The notes under the pieces were generated by a model that was not told where the DNA came from, did no database searches, and saw only the letters and a program-made list of their open reading frames with translations. A stretch of 64,000 bases of DNA from Hyphomicrobium methylovorum (GTDB taxonomy: Bacteria; Pseudomonadota; Alphaproteobacteria; Rhizobiales; Hyphomicrobiaceae): positions 2,708,501 to 2,772,500 of the forward strand of contig NZ_QHJE01000001.1 in NCBI RefSeq assembly GCF_013626205.1. The letters run 5' to 3'. A program made the position numbers and the translations under genes. Below are positions 25,416-34,415 of the stretch, one piece after another (the first letter of the stretch is position 1; each line of letters begins with the position of its first letter).

Positions 25416-25464
25416 ACGTCAGTTAACTCGCAGTGGGCTCGCTCTAGCGTATGAACGGCGCTTC

Positions 25465-26397
25465 TCAACAGGTCGCTGACGATGCCCGAAGTCCGATCAT
25501 GTGGCAGATTCCATAAACGAGATCGGCGCGATTGAGCGTGAAAAAGTGGACGTGCTGCACGCCGCGATCGACCAAATCGAGCACTTGCTCGGCACTGTGA
25601 GCGGCGGCTGCCACGTGACGTGTTTCGCCATCGTCAATGTCCTGGAGGCGCCGAGTCAACCAGTGCGGGATGTGCACGCGGCATCTTGCGGCGACCTGGG
25701 CGACTTGCTGCAAATTGTGTATCGGCAGAATGCCGGGCGTTATCGGAATCTGGATTCCGGCTGCACGAACACGGTCGAGGAAGCGAAAATAGACGTCGTT
25801 GTCGAAGAAGTATTGAGTGATGGCGTGGGTCGCGCCGTCATCGATCTTCCGCTTCAGATTATCAATGTCATGTTCCATTGACGGCGAGTCGGGATGCTTT
25901 TCCGGATAGGCCGCTACCGAGATGTCGAATGGCGCGACCTTACTGACCGCGCGAACCAGCTCGGTTGAATTTGCATAGCCGTCGGGCTGGAGGCTGGTGA
26001 CGGCTGCATCTCCGCGCAAGGCTACGATGTGGCGAACGCCGATGCTCCAGTACCACTTCAGGAGCTTGTCGAGTTCTTCGCGTGTCGCGGAAACGCAGGT
26101 GAGGTGAGCCGCGACTTTTAATTTTGTTTCCTGAAGAATTCGCGCCGTCGTTTCGCGTGTTCTCGCCCGCGTCTCTTCACCCGAACCATAGGTAACCGCA
26201 ACATCCACGGGGCTCAAAGGTTCAAGGCGCTTGATTGCGCTCCAGAGCTTTCGCTCCATCGTTTCCGTGCGCGGCGGATAGAATTCGAACGAGACCTTCA
26301 CATGCTCGTTTCCGAGTAGACGCGGCTTGCGGACTTTTGTTATCTCCTGGTTTCGTTTTGAAGCGTGGTTCGATATTTTATCGCTTACCAAGTTCAT
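25465..26397 (-). CDS. metF: Methylenetetrahydrofolate reductase
   Basis: A 310-aa MetF of the FAD-dependent TIM-barrel type, reducing methylene-THF to methyl-THF for methionine synthesis or methyl transfer. Motifs: VSFEFYPPRTETMERKLW, PVDVAVTYGSG, AAHLTCV, IVALRGD, AAYPEKHPDSPS, ITQYFFDNDVYFRFLDRV and ITPGILPI. The N-terminal extension of about 30 residues is unusual but follows a good ATG. It is transcribed towards the secreted-protein gene and lies downstream of folC on the same strand. Confidence 0.9.
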   Translation of the reverse strand: MNLVSDKISNHASKRNQEITKVRKPRLLGNEHVKVSFEFYPPRTETMERKLWSAIKRLEPLSPVDVAVTYGSGEETRARTRETTARILQETKLKVAAHLTCVSATREELDKLLKWYWSIGVRHIVALRGDAAVTSLQPDGYANSTELVRAVSKVAPFDISVAAYPEKHPDSPSMEHDIDNLKRKIDDGATHAITQYFFDNDVYFRFLDRVRAAGIQIPITPGILPIHNLQQVAQVAARCRVHIPHWLTRRLQDIDDGETRHVAAAAHSAEQVLDLVDRGVQHVHFFTLNRADLVYGICHMIGLRASSATC

Positions 26398-26455
26398 TTT
26401 TGCCGATGTCCGGTTGAGAATTTCACGTGCTCACCTTGCGGAACTGCCGCGATTT

Positions 26456-27793
26456 TCAGCTCCGATGAAGTTTTAGAACGTGGCCCGCCAAATATAGCGA
26501 ACCGCAAATCAGTACGCGTCCGGGACGCGCAAATGCTGCCTGCGATTGCATCAGTGCCTGTTGGATGCCGCTGGTCGTCGTTGCGTTGAACCCCGCCGCT
26601 TTGGCGATTTCGGTCAAGGTATTCTGTGGGAATGCGCTTGGTTCGCCGGGTATCGGAACGGTGAAGACGCGATCGACCAAGCCTTTGAAAGGCGCGATGA
26701 CGGAGTTGGCGTCTTTTGTCTCGATCATTCCCCAGACGAGATGGATCGGTTCTGGGCCCATCATCTGCGGAAGAGCACGCGCGATTGCTTCGGCTCCGGC
26801 AGCGTTGTGCCCGCCGTCCAACCAGATCTCGGTTCCCGGAGCCACGAACTCATGGAGCCCACCGATCGGCAGACGTTCCATTCGCGCGGGCCAGCGTGCG
26901 CCCAACAGGCCCTTTTGCAGTCCTTCGATCGTCAGGTCTTCGCCGAAGGCAACCTCGGCTGTGGCGATTGCTGATGCAGCGTTGTCGTACTGGTGGCGGC
27001 CGAGTAGCGCGGGCAATGGCAAATCAAACGTGTTCTGAGCGCCTTGATAGATCAAGCGACTGTTGCGTTCCGAAGCGTCGAAATCCTGGCCGAAAATTCT
27101 AAGCGGGACGCCGAGAAGGGCCGCTCTCGACTTGATGACATCGAGCGGCTCCTTCTGCTGGCGGCCGACCACGCAGGTCACGCCCGGCTTTAGAATGCCG
27201 GCTTTCTCTCTGGCGATGGAGGTTAGTGAATCGCCAAGATAAGAAACGTGGTCGATCGAAATCGGTGTAATGGCGGTTACGAGCGGTCGATCCACTACGT
27301 TTGTGGCATCGAGTCGTCCGCCCATGCCCGTCTCCAGAAGCAGGAGATCCGCAGGCGTTTCGGAGAACGCGACGAGCGCGGCGGCCGTCGTGATTTCGAA
27401 GAGCGTAATCAACCGGCCGTCGTTGGCTTCTTCGACACGCGCGAGGCAGCGCATGAGTCGCTCTTCGCTGATCGGAGCGCCGCTCGCGCCTTTCGCGAGG
27501 ACGATGCGTTCGTGGAAATCGACGAGATGGGGCGACGTGTACACGTGGACACGCTTGCCCATTGCTTCAGCGATGGCGCGCATGAAGGCAATATTCGAGC
27601 CCTTGCCATTCGTCCCGGCAACGTGGACGACGGGCGGGAGTCGGCGCTCTGGGTGACCCAGAGCGCCTAAGAGCCTGTGAAGTCGATCGAGGGACATGTC
27701 GATCGACTTCGGGTGCAGGCTCTTCAACCGCTCGAGAATGTTCGAGCTGGGAAATTCGGCAATTTCTGCCGATTTAGATGTTCGTGAGAACAT
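26456..27793 (-). CDS. folC: Folylpolyglutamate synthase / dihydrofolate synthase
   Basis: A 445-aa FolC. The P-loop VVHVAGTNGKGSNIAFMRAIAEA is followed by YTSPHLVDFHERI, TLFEITTAAALVAFSE, LLETGMGGRLDATNVV, the HVSYLGDSLTSIAREKAGILK segment and EIWLDGGHNAAGAEAIARAL. It adds glutamate to folates, which retains them in the cell and suits THF-dependent C1 enzymes. The ATG at 27793 lies 20 bases inside the end of fchA, so translation is coupled; the frame is open upstream to 27856. Confidence 0.92.
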   Translation of the reverse strand: MFSRTSKSAEIAEFPSSNILERLKSLHPKSIDMSLDRLHRLLGALGHPERRLPPVVHVAGTNGKGSNIAFMRAIAEAMGKRVHVYTSPHLVDFHERIVLAKGASGAPISEERLMRCLARVEEANDGRLITLFEITTAAALVAFSETPADLLLLETGMGGRLDATNVVDRPLVTAITPISIDHVSYLGDSLTSIAREKAGILKPGVTCVVGRQQKEPLDVIKSRAALLGVPLRIFGQDFDASERNSRLIYQGAQNTFDLPLPALLGRHQYDNAASAIATAEVAFGEDLTIEGLQKGLLGARWPARMERLPIGGLHEFVAPGTEIWLDGGHNAAGAEAIARALPQMMGPEPIHLVWGMIETKDANSVIAPFKGLVDRVFTVPIPGEPSAFPQNTLTEIAKAAGFNATTTSGIQQALMQSQAAFARPGRVLICGSLYLAGHVLKLHRS

Positions 27794-28397
27794 ATTTGTA
27801 CACGTTGTGTGTGAGTTTCCGGCCTTCCTCGAGGATCGCGCTGGTCTGCGAGGCAATCTGCGACTTGAATTCGTCGTCCTTGATCGACGGCATGTTGATC
27901 TGAACGTTCATGAGGCCGCCTTCAAGACCAGCCATCGCCTGTTGCGACGAGACACCGAGATCGCTCAAGGCATTGGCGTTCGATTTGCCAATGATCTTGT
28001 GCGAGAGGGTGAGAACGTCACGGCATTCGCACGCGATCGACAGGGGAGACTGAACCGCTTCCTTGTAGGCCGATTGAATGGCCTCGCTGCGCGCCTTCTT
28101 TTCCTCGTCGGTTGCCTTCGGCAGCCTGAATGCCGCCATGACGCCGTTGAACGCTTCGGTATCGAGATCGACGCGCTTGCGCAGGCTAACGGACAGCGCT
28201 TGTGCCTTTTCGAGCGTGTCTTTCAGCAAGGCTTGATGCTGCTCAAGGTCCTTGCGACCGACGCTCAGGCGACACACCATGGCAACGAGTTCAGCGCCGA
28301 GGGCTCCCGAAAGAGCGGCAACGCTGCCGCCGCCGGGCGCCGGCGCGTCGGAGCCCAAAACTCCGCAGAAATCTTCTACCGATAACTTCATAAGCAT
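27774..28397 (-). CDS. fchA: Methenyltetrahydrofolate cyclohydrolase
   Basis: A 207-aa protein of the cyclodeaminase/cyclohydrolase family (FchA, as in methylotroph THF pathways). It opens MLMKLSVEDFCGVLGSDAPAPGGGSVAALSGALGAELVAMV; the D-x-P-A-P-G-G-G-S segment is the family signature. It interconverts methenyl-THF and formyl-THF. The ATG at 28397 has GGGAG seven bases upstream; other in-frame ATGs lie at 28403 and 28415. The TetR-type palindrome is about 100 bases upstream. First gene of the fchA-folC pair, directly downstream of ftfL on the same strand. Confidence 0.9.
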   Translation of the reverse strand: MLMKLSVEDFCGVLGSDAPAPGGGSVAALSGALGAELVAMVCRLSVGRKDLEQHQALLKDTLEKAQALSVSLRKRVDLDTEAFNGVMAAFRLPKATDEEKKARSEAIQSAYKEAVQSPLSIACECRDVLTLSHKIIGKSNANALSDLGVSSQQAMAGLEGGLMNVQINMPSIKDDEFKSQIASQTSAILEEGRKLTHNVYKYVLTNI

Positions 28398-28499
28398 GGA
28401 CATCTCCCAGGACATTCCTTTGTGTTTCGCTGCTGGTTGGTATCGGCATGTTCTGTGGTGCTCGGAGGAGGAAGCATACAAAACACGCCGATACCCATC

Positions 28500-28515
28500 A
28501 ATCAATCGATTGATT
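28500..28515. promoter_or_regulatory. Putative TetR operator upstream of fchA
   Basis: Perfect 16-bp palindrome AATCAATCGATTGATT, identical to 33235-33250; the identity extends to 20 bp when read in opposite orientation. It lies between the ftfL stop and the fchA start. Confidence 0.7.
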
Positions 28516-28524
28516 TATTGAGCT

Positions 28525-30201
28525 CTAGAACAAACCTTCGATTTGCCCCTGAGCATTGAGACGGATTGAATCTGCGGATGGAACTCTCGGTAGACCGGGC
28601 ATGGTCATGATGTCGCCCGTCACCGCAACGATGAATTCCGCTCCTGCAGAGAGACGCAGTTCACGAATCGGAACCACGTGGCCTGTCGGTGCGCCGCGCT
28701 TGTTCGGATCGGTCGAGAAGGAATACTGCGTCTTTGCCATGCAGATCGGGAAGTGCCCGAATCCGTTGTCCTGCAGCTCCTTGAAACGGGCTTCGACCGC
28801 CGCATCGCATGCGATGTCACTTGCGCGGTAGATTTCCGTTGCGATCTTCTTCACCTTGTCGCGGAGTGGCAACTCATCGTCATACAGCGTCTTGAAGTCA
28901 GCGGTATTCGATTCAAGGATCGCGCTGACCTGCTGTGCAAGTGCTTCGGTGCCTTTTCCACCTTCAGCCCAATGCGTGCACAGCACGGCTTTCACGCCAA
29001 CGCTTTCCGCGGCATTCATGACTTCGCGAATTTCCGCTTCCGTATCCGTGACGAAGTTGTTGATCGCGGTGACGACCGGAACGCCAAACTTGCGCAGGTT
29101 TTCGATGTGGCGCTTCAGGTTTTCGCAACCCTTGGCGACGGCGGCCGTGTTCTCCTTCTTGAGGTCGTCCTTCGCGACGCCACCGTGCATCTTGAGTGCA
29201 CGAACGGTCGATACGAGAACGACGGCGGACGGCGTAATGCCAGCCTTGCGGCACTTGATGTCGAAGAATTTTTCGGCACCCAGGTCCGCGCCGAAGCCGG
29301 CTTCCGTCACAACGACATCAGCAAGCTTCAGCGCGGTTTTCGTCGCCAGGACGGAGTTGCAACCATGCGCGATGTTGGCAAACGGGCCGCCATGAATGAA
29401 GGCGGGATTGTTTTCCAGCGTCTGCACCAGGTTCGGCATCATTGCGTCCTTCAGCAGGACGGTCATTGCGCCTTCAGCCTTTATATCCTTCGCGCGGATG
29501 ATGGCCTTGTCGCGCGTGTAGCCGATCACGATGTTGCCGAGGCGGCGCTCGAGGTCTTCGAGGTTCATCGCGAGGCAGAGGATGGCCATGACTTCCGACG
29601 CGACGGTGATGTCGAATCCGTCTTCGCGCGGATAGCCGTTCGCGACACCGCCGAGCGAATTGACGATGTTGCGGAGTGAGCGATCGTTCATATCGATCAC
29701 ACGCTTCCACGCGACGCGGCGGCTGTCGATGCCGAGTTTGTTGCCCCAATAGATGTGGTTATCGATCAACGCCGAGAGAAGGTTGTGCGCCGACGTGATG
29801 GCGTGGAAGTCGCCGGTGAAGTGAAGGTTGATGTCTTCCATTGGAACGACCTGGGCGTAGCCGCCGCCAGCCGCGCCGCCCTTCATGCCGAAGCAAGGCC
29901 CAAGAGAGGGTTCGCGAAGGCAGCATATTGCCTTTGCGCCAATGCGATTGAGGCCGTCTGTGAGGCCGACCGTGGTCGTTGTTTTGCCTTCGCCTGCGGG
30001 TGTCGGGCTGATGGCGGTTACAAGAACGAGCTTGCCGTCGGGGCGCGAATTCAGTTCGTCGCCGAAGCCGACCTTTGCCTTGTGTGGGCCGTAGCGGAAC
30101 AGATTGCTTTCCGCGATGCCAATTTTTGCGGCGACTTGTTCAATCGGTTGTAGTTTCGCAGCGCGTGCCACTTCGATATCGCTGCCAATCGTCTTAGTCA
30201 T
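28525..30201 (-). CDS. ftfL: Formate-tetrahydrofolate ligase
   Basis: A 558-aa FtfL/Fhs: ATP-dependent formation of 10-formyl-THF from formate, or the reverse for formate production. The P-loop TPAGEGKTT is at about 67-75. Other family segments: [76 protein letters not shown] and [19 protein letters not shown]. Full length and intact. With FolD and FchA it completes the methylene-THF to formate route. The permease lies 208 bases upstream, and fchA has its own operator, so ftfL may have its own promoter. Confidence 0.95.
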   Translation of the reverse strand: MTKTIGSDIEVARAAKLQPIEQVAAKIGIAESNLFRYGPHKAKVGFGDELNSRPDGKLVLVTAISPTPAGEGKTTTTVGLTDGLNRIGAKAICCLREPSLGPCFGMKGGAAGGGYAQVVPMEDINLHFTGDFHAITSAHNLLSALIDNHIYWGNKLGIDSRRVAWKRVIDMNDRSLRNIVNSLGGVANGYPREDGFDITVASEVMAILCLAMNLEDLERRLGNIVIGYTRDKAIIRAKDIKAEGAMTVLLKDAMMPNLVQTLENNPAFIHGGPFANIAHGCNSVLATKTALKLADVVVTEAGFGADLGAEKFFDIKCRKAGITPSAVVLVSTVRALKMHGGVAKDDLKKENTAAVAKGCENLKRHIENLRKFGVPVVTAINNFVTDTEAEIREVMNAAESVGVKAVLCTHWAEGGKGTEALAQQVSAILESNTADFKTLYDDELPLRDKVKKIATEIYRASDIACDAAVEARFKELQDNGFGHFPICMAKTQYSFSTDPNKRGAPTGHVVPIRELRLSAGAEFIVAVTGDIMTMPGLPRVPSADSIRLNAQGQIEGLF

Positions 30202-30383
30202 TTTCTCTAAATCCCTGAGGGTGGATCTCTACCGAGAAGTTGGGTTTCTGGGTTTCGAGTCGGTCCGCTGACACACAGCGCCGCCCTCTCGCCCGGTGGG
30301 GCGAACGTCTTTTTTCAGTAGTCTCTGTTATGCCAACGCGCGCGTTCGCAATGGACGCTGGGTCTTACTGGGCGGTGAAGGGG

Positions 30384-30400
30384 GCCGGGACGAACCCGGC
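30384..30400. terminator. Hairpin after the permease gene
   Basis: GCCGGG-ACGAA-CCCGGC lies just past the stop of the permease (30409). Neither strand has a long T-run, so it may only stabilise or weakly terminate transcripts. Confidence 0.3.
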
Positions 30401-30408
30401 GCCCAATT

Positions 30409-32031
30409 TTAAATGAAGTTACCGCTCCAGAAGATGAAGTAACCGAGTGCCATCGAGGTCACGCCACCGGCAAGTGCCACGTAGGGCAGGATGCCAGCGC
30501 GAGTCGGTGTGAGTTCGGTTTTGCCGGGAGGAATAAGATCGCTGAGCATGTGGTCAGGGAACTTACCCTTGTCGACAATGTAGTGTCGGTACCAGAAGAC
30601 TGGAGTCGAGATGAACGCAGCGGCCAGGCCGAGGAACAGAATGTGGTTGCCCCAGATGTTGGCACCGGCGCCGATCAAGAACGCGTTGACGTAGGCAAGA
30701 CAGACTCCCGCAATCAAGAGGACCTTGGGCGTCCGATAGGGACGGTCGGAATCCGGATTGTCGAGACGATGGATCCAGCCCGCATTCAGGTTCAGGTAGT
30801 GGAACAGCACGTAGTTGACTGCCGAAACCGCCAGCACGAACAGGTAATCCGACATCAGAAGCAGGATTGCGTTGAACGCGAGGTCAGCCCACATGGCGCG
30901 TGTTGGCACGCCGTTTTCGTTGAGCTGGTCCAGGAACTTCGGCATCCATCCGTCGTGTCCGCCCTGGTAGAGCGTGCGCGATGATCCTGCCATCGCAGTC
31001 ATGATGCCGAGGAACAACGTGAACGTCAGCATGACGACGAGGATTTTAGCCCCGACTTCACCGGCGCCGACCATGCTGGCGAGGGCAACACCTACGCCTT
31101 CACCTGACGCGATGCCGGGAGACAGCATGTATTCGGTTCCGAGCACGCCCTGGAAGACGAAGGGAACGAGTGAGTAAAGAGCGACGCAGAGGATGCCCGA
31201 CCAGATGATAGCGCGTGCGCCATCTCTTCTCGGCTCCTTCATTTCGCTCATGTAGCAGACGGCGTTTTCTGCCGCGTATGCCGCCCATGCTGCAAGGAAA
31301 AGACCGCCGATGAGCAGGCGCCATCCTTCGAGGTTCCATTCGCCATTGATCGGGACGAACGGCACGAAGTTATTGATGTGCACTTGTCCAGTGAACAAGG
31401 GAATGAGCGTGACGAACAGAAGCGGAATGATGCCTCCGAGCGTCAGAACGATATTCACCTTCGCCGTTCTCGCGATGCCGCTGTGTTGAATGCTCCACAC
31501 GGCCACCATCAGAATCGTACCGACGATGAACTGTGCGTTGATGCGGATCGTCAGACCTTCCTTGAGGAACCCGAGATCGATGAGCGTGAGCTGCCAGGTG
31601 TTTAATGCATGATCCGGCGGCAGGAAGATCGACAGCAAATATCCCGATCCAAGCCCCGAACCAATTGCGAGAATTGGACTCCACGCCAACCAGTTCGACC
31701 AGATGGACATTGGGGCGATGATACGGCTGTGCCGGACCCAGGCGGTTGCACCGTATACGGCGGTGCCACCCGATTTGTTCGGATGCATGCCCGCAATCTC
31801 CGCGTAAGTGAAGATTGCTATGAACCCGATCATGACTGAGATGAACCAGACCAACGGCGAGATCGTGCCCGTGACGGCCGATATTCCACCGAGGCTGAAC
31901 ATTACAAGTGCCGGTGAACCCGCGGCGATGAAGACGACCTGCCACCAATTGACATCCCGTCTCATCGCGTGAGTGCCAGCATGACCTGCGCGCAATGTTT
32001 GATCCCCTTGCGTCGCTTCATACTGCTGCAT
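30409..32031 (-). CDS. APC-superfamily amino acid/amine permease
   Basis: A 540-aa membrane protein with about 12 hydrophobic segments. N-terminal RRDVNWWQVVFIAAGSPALVMFSLGGISAVTG, then IFTYAEIAGMHPNKSGGTAVYGATAW (the APC hallmark, helix 2-3) and AGSSRTLYQGGHDGWMPKFLDQLNENGVPTRAMW. It is closely similar in layout to the permease at 38559. Context between formiminotransferase and ftfL suggests import of glutamate, a methylated amine or a formylated amide; the substrate is inference. GGAGG precedes the ATG. Confidence 0.8.
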   Translation of the reverse strand: MQQYEATQGDQTLRAGHAGTHAMRRDVNWWQVVFIAAGSPALVMFSLGGISAVTGTISPLVWFISVMIGFIAIFTYAEIAGMHPNKSGGTAVYGATAWVRHSRIIAPMSIWSNWLAWSPILAIGSGLGSGYLLSIFLPPDHALNTWQLTLIDLGFLKEGLTIRINAQFIVGTILMVAVWSIQHSGIARTAKVNIVLTLGGIIPLLFVTLIPLFTGQVHINNFVPFVPINGEWNLEGWRLLIGGLFLAAWAAYAAENAVCYMSEMKEPRRDGARAIIWSGILCVALYSLVPFVFQGVLGTEYMLSPGIASGEGVGVALASMVGAGEVGAKILVVMLTFTLFLGIMTAMAGSSRTLYQGGHDGWMPKFLDQLNENGVPTRAMWADLAFNAILLLMSDYLFVLAVSAVNYVLFHYLNLNAGWIHRLDNPDSDRPYRTPKVLLIAGVCLAYVNAFLIGAGANIWGNHILFLGLAAAFISTPVFWYRHYIVDKGKFPDHMLSDLIPPGKTELTPTRAGILPYVALAGGVTSMALGYFIFWSGNFI

Positions 32032-32057
32032 TATCGATCCTCCCAGATCGCGTTATG

Positions 32058-32128
32058 GAGATCAAAACCGGACCGCCTATTTTATTCTTGGCGTGATCGC
32101 TTTTGCGATTTGAGCCGGTTTTGATCTC
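32058..32128. other. Long inverted repeat between ftcD-like gene and permease
   Basis: Exact 14-bp arms (32058-32071 and 32115-32128, GAGATCAAAACCGG and its complement) enclose 43 nt that contain an inner hairpin ATCGC-TTTT-GCGAT (32096-32109). It lies in the 126-bp gap between the two genes on the minus strand and may control read-through or mRNA stability. Confidence 0.5.
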
Positions 32129-32157
32129 GTTCTTATTCTCCTAGTCGTGCAGCGTGA

Positions 32158-33099
32158 TTAACCCTGTAGATCGAGCAAGTGGTTTTCGAGGATCTGGCTC
32201 TTGTAGTCCCACGGGCCGTTGATGCCTTCGAGCTGCAAGTACCATTCGGCCGTTTGCACCAGAACTTCAGCTGCGATGGTGCCGCAGACCTGTCCTGCTA
32301 GTACGTTCACGCCGTATCTCGCTGCTTCTGCCTTGAGCAGATTGTAGATCCGGTGCAATGGCGTCTGCAGAGGATTGCTGACTTCGATCGAAACGATCAC
32401 GCACTGCTTGCCTGTCCGGCGATGGACGTTCGGCAGGCCAATCGTGCCTTGAATGTTGGTGAAGCCACCGGTCTTTCCACGTACGTAGCTCGCCAGTTTC
32501 TTTGCGATCGCCAAGTCTGTGGTGTCGAGAACGACGTTGAAGTAGGCGTCGTGCTGTTCTGCTGCACCAACGATGGTTGCGCCGGCAGTCGGGTGCAACT
32601 TAGCAGGTCCGATGTCAGGAGCGCGGCTCGGGTCGATGAGAACGGCGTCCCGCAGGCCTTCGTAGTTGCCCTTACGGATGACCGTCAGGCCTTCGCGATC
32701 GGGGCGGCGTGCGTTCTTGCCGGTGAAGTAAATCGGAACGCCGTGGCGCTTGAACAGCTCCTGGCCGATTTCTTCAGCGAGCTGGACGCATTCTTCGATG
32801 CTGACGTCTTTGGCAGGATAAATTTCGAGCGTGTCGACGGCACCGATACGTGGATGGCGACCGTGCTGCTTCTCCATATCGATCAGCTCGTATGCCTTGG
32901 CGGACGCGGAGAGAAGCGCTTCCTTGATAGCTTCCGGCGTTCCGAGCAATTCGGCGGGGAGACGGTCGAAGTCGGCGTCCGGTTCATAGCCGATCAGCTT
33001 CAGGCCCGGCTTGTCTCTGAATTCGCCGATGATCGCGTCAATAACTTCCTTGCGAGTCCCGTCGCTGAAGTTGGGATCCGAAAGCATGTACTTGGCCAT
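32158..33099 (-). CDS. ftcD: Glutamate formiminotransferase (FtcD-type, N-terminal domain only)
   Basis: A 313-aa protein homologous to the formiminotransferase domain of FTCD: MAKYMLSDPNFSDGTRKEVIDAI, then HGRHPRIGAVDTLEIYPA, RRPDREGLTVIRKGNYEGL, LHPTAGATIVGA and FNVVLDTTDLAIAKKLASYVRG. It transfers formimino or formyl groups between glutamate and THF. The cyclodeaminase half is absent; FchA, encoded nearby, is its structural relative. No histidine-degradation gene is near, so a C1 role is likely. AGGAG precedes the ATG, and a palindromic TetR site lies 136 bases upstream. Confidence 0.85.
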   Translation of the reverse strand: MAKYMLSDPNFSDGTRKEVIDAIIGEFRDKPGLKLIGYEPDADFDRLPAELLGTPEAIKEALLSASAKAYELIDMEKQHGRHPRIGAVDTLEIYPAKDVSIEECVQLAEEIGQELFKRHGVPIYFTGKNARRPDREGLTVIRKGNYEGLRDAVLIDPSRAPDIGPAKLHPTAGATIVGAAEQHDAYFNVVLDTTDLAIAKKLASYVRGKTGGFTNIQGTIGLPNVHRRTGKQCVIVSIEVSNPLQTPLHRIYNLLKAEAARYGVNVLAGQVCGTIAAEVLVQTAEWYLQLEGINGPWDYKSQILENHLLDLQG

Positions 33100-33188
33100 A
33101 GATGAGTTCTCCTAGAATTCCATTTGTCCCGCGTTCTCATTCGAGCGGGATCTACGTTCTTTCCATCGCGCGCCGGGTTCGAAGGCGT

Positions 33189-33206
33189 TTCCATCGCTCG
33201 ATGGAA
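33189..33206. promoter_or_regulatory. Palindrome TTCCATCG-CT-CGATGGAA
   Basis: A perfect 18-bp inverted repeat about 90 bases upstream of the formiminotransferase gene, between it and the TetR site. A second TTCCATCG half-site is near 33160. It may be a second regulator site or part of a leader hairpin. Confidence 0.4.
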
Positions 33207-33234
33207 GTGGCAGCCTGACACAACGTTTCTAATA

Positions 33235-33250
33235 AATCAATCGATTGATT
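33235..33250. promoter_or_regulatory. Putative TetR operator upstream of formiminotransferase gene
   Basis: Perfect palindrome AATCAATCGATTGATT, the same as at 28500-28515. It lies in the divergent region between the formiminotransferase gene and the TetR gene. Confidence 0.7.
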
Positions 33251-33445
33251 AGTTAGTTGTCGCACCTATTTTTTGCTGCAGTGCGGCGCAATTTTTTTGA
33301 CATATCCTGCGCGGGAGTGCTTGCAAGTGTATGAGCAGGAATAGATTCTCGGCTTGAAGGCGCAGTCGTTGCCTTCACGATACGGGCGGCCTATCGTGCT
33401 CGCGATTTGGAGATGCTTCGTTTTCCTGTGCTCCTTCATCGGTCG

Positions 33446-33455
33446 ATCAATTGAT
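33446..33455. promoter_or_regulatory. Related half-site palindrome ATCAATTGAT
   Basis: Uses the same ATCAAT/ATTGAT half-sites with different spacing, about 250 bases upstream of the TetR start. A possible autoregulation site; weak. Confidence 0.3.
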
Positions 33456-33695
33456 TGCCGGTTCTGGGATTTTGGGTCCGAACGAGCATCTATAATATCC
33501 AACCAGAGCGAGATCGGATTTTATCCGCGCGTTGTGGGGCTTCTTTTGAGTGGCTACTTGATCGGTTGAAGTGCCGCTCGCGATATTGAAGAACGCAATG
33601 CTCAGAATTGGCGATGGGCAGTCTCGATAGGTTTGGTGAGACGGCGAAGTTTGCCTAGATCTGCGAAGCTCGCTGAAAAGCGAACGGGAATAAAC

Positions 33696-34415
33696 GTGGC
33701 AACAACACGCGAGCGAACAAAAAAGTCAGCCGAACCTAAACTCGGACGGAGAAGCGCTGCAGCATCGGGACCTGGTCCGGAGGAGTTGGCGCGGATTGCG
33801 CTAGATCTTTTCGCAGAGCGCCACTTCTCATCCGTATCGATCCGTGACATCGGGCGTGCCGCCAAAGTCAACAGCTCGATGATTTACTATCACTATCGGG
33901 ACAAGGAAGATCTGTTCCGCGCCGCGATCGAAACGGCGATCGCCGAAGCGTTCCAGCTGTTCTCAGACCATTGCAGCAGCGCGGCGCACGAAGATGCCGT
34001 CGATGCGATCGACAACTGGCTGGACGTTCACGTTACGCTGCATAAGCAGCTGCGCAGCGTCATCAAAATCAGCATGGACTGCAAAGGTGTCATCGGCGTT
34101 CACGACGAGCCTATCAAGCGGTTCTACCGGTATGAGAACAAGATGCTTGAGGGCATCATTCGCGAAGGTATCGAGAAGGGTCTCTTCCGGAAGGTCGATC
34201 CTCCGGTCGTCGCGGCGATGATTTCGACAATGCTCGATGGCACGATGGCGCGTTCTTTCTTTTTGAAAGATTTCGACATGGTGAGAACGGTGGACGAGTT
34301 CAAACGGGCGATACGTTTGCACCTTGGCTACAAAGAGTCAGACCGGAAGGCCTCAGCGAACACTCGCAAGGTCACGGCTTCACAGAAGCAGCGAAAGGCA
34401 TTGGGGGCGGAGTGA
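33696..34415 (+). CDS. TetR-family transcriptional regulator
   Basis: A 239-aa regulator. The HTH is at about residues 30-72 (ARIALDLFAERHFSSVSIRDIGRAAKVNSSMIYYHYRDKEDLFRAAI), followed by a helical ligand-binding domain. The GTG at 33696 has GGGAA upstream; a TTG at 33633 is an open alternative. Its stop overlaps the next gene, a glutamine amidotransferase, by GTGA, so the two are coupled. Repeated palindromes in front of ftcD and fchA are the natural candidates for its operators, making it the likely switch for this folate C1 block. Confidence 0.85.
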   Translation: MATTRERTKKSAEPKLGRRSAAASGPGPEELARIALDLFAERHFSSVSIRDIGRAAKVNSSMIYYHYRDKEDLFRAAIETAIAEAFQLFSDHCSSAAHEDAVDAIDNWLDVHVTLHKQLRSVIKISMDCKGVIGVHDEPIKRFYRYENKMLEGIIREGIEKGLFRKVDPPVVAAMISTMLDGTMARSFFLKDFDMVRTVDEFKRAIRLHLGYKESDRKASANTRKVTASQKQRKALGAE

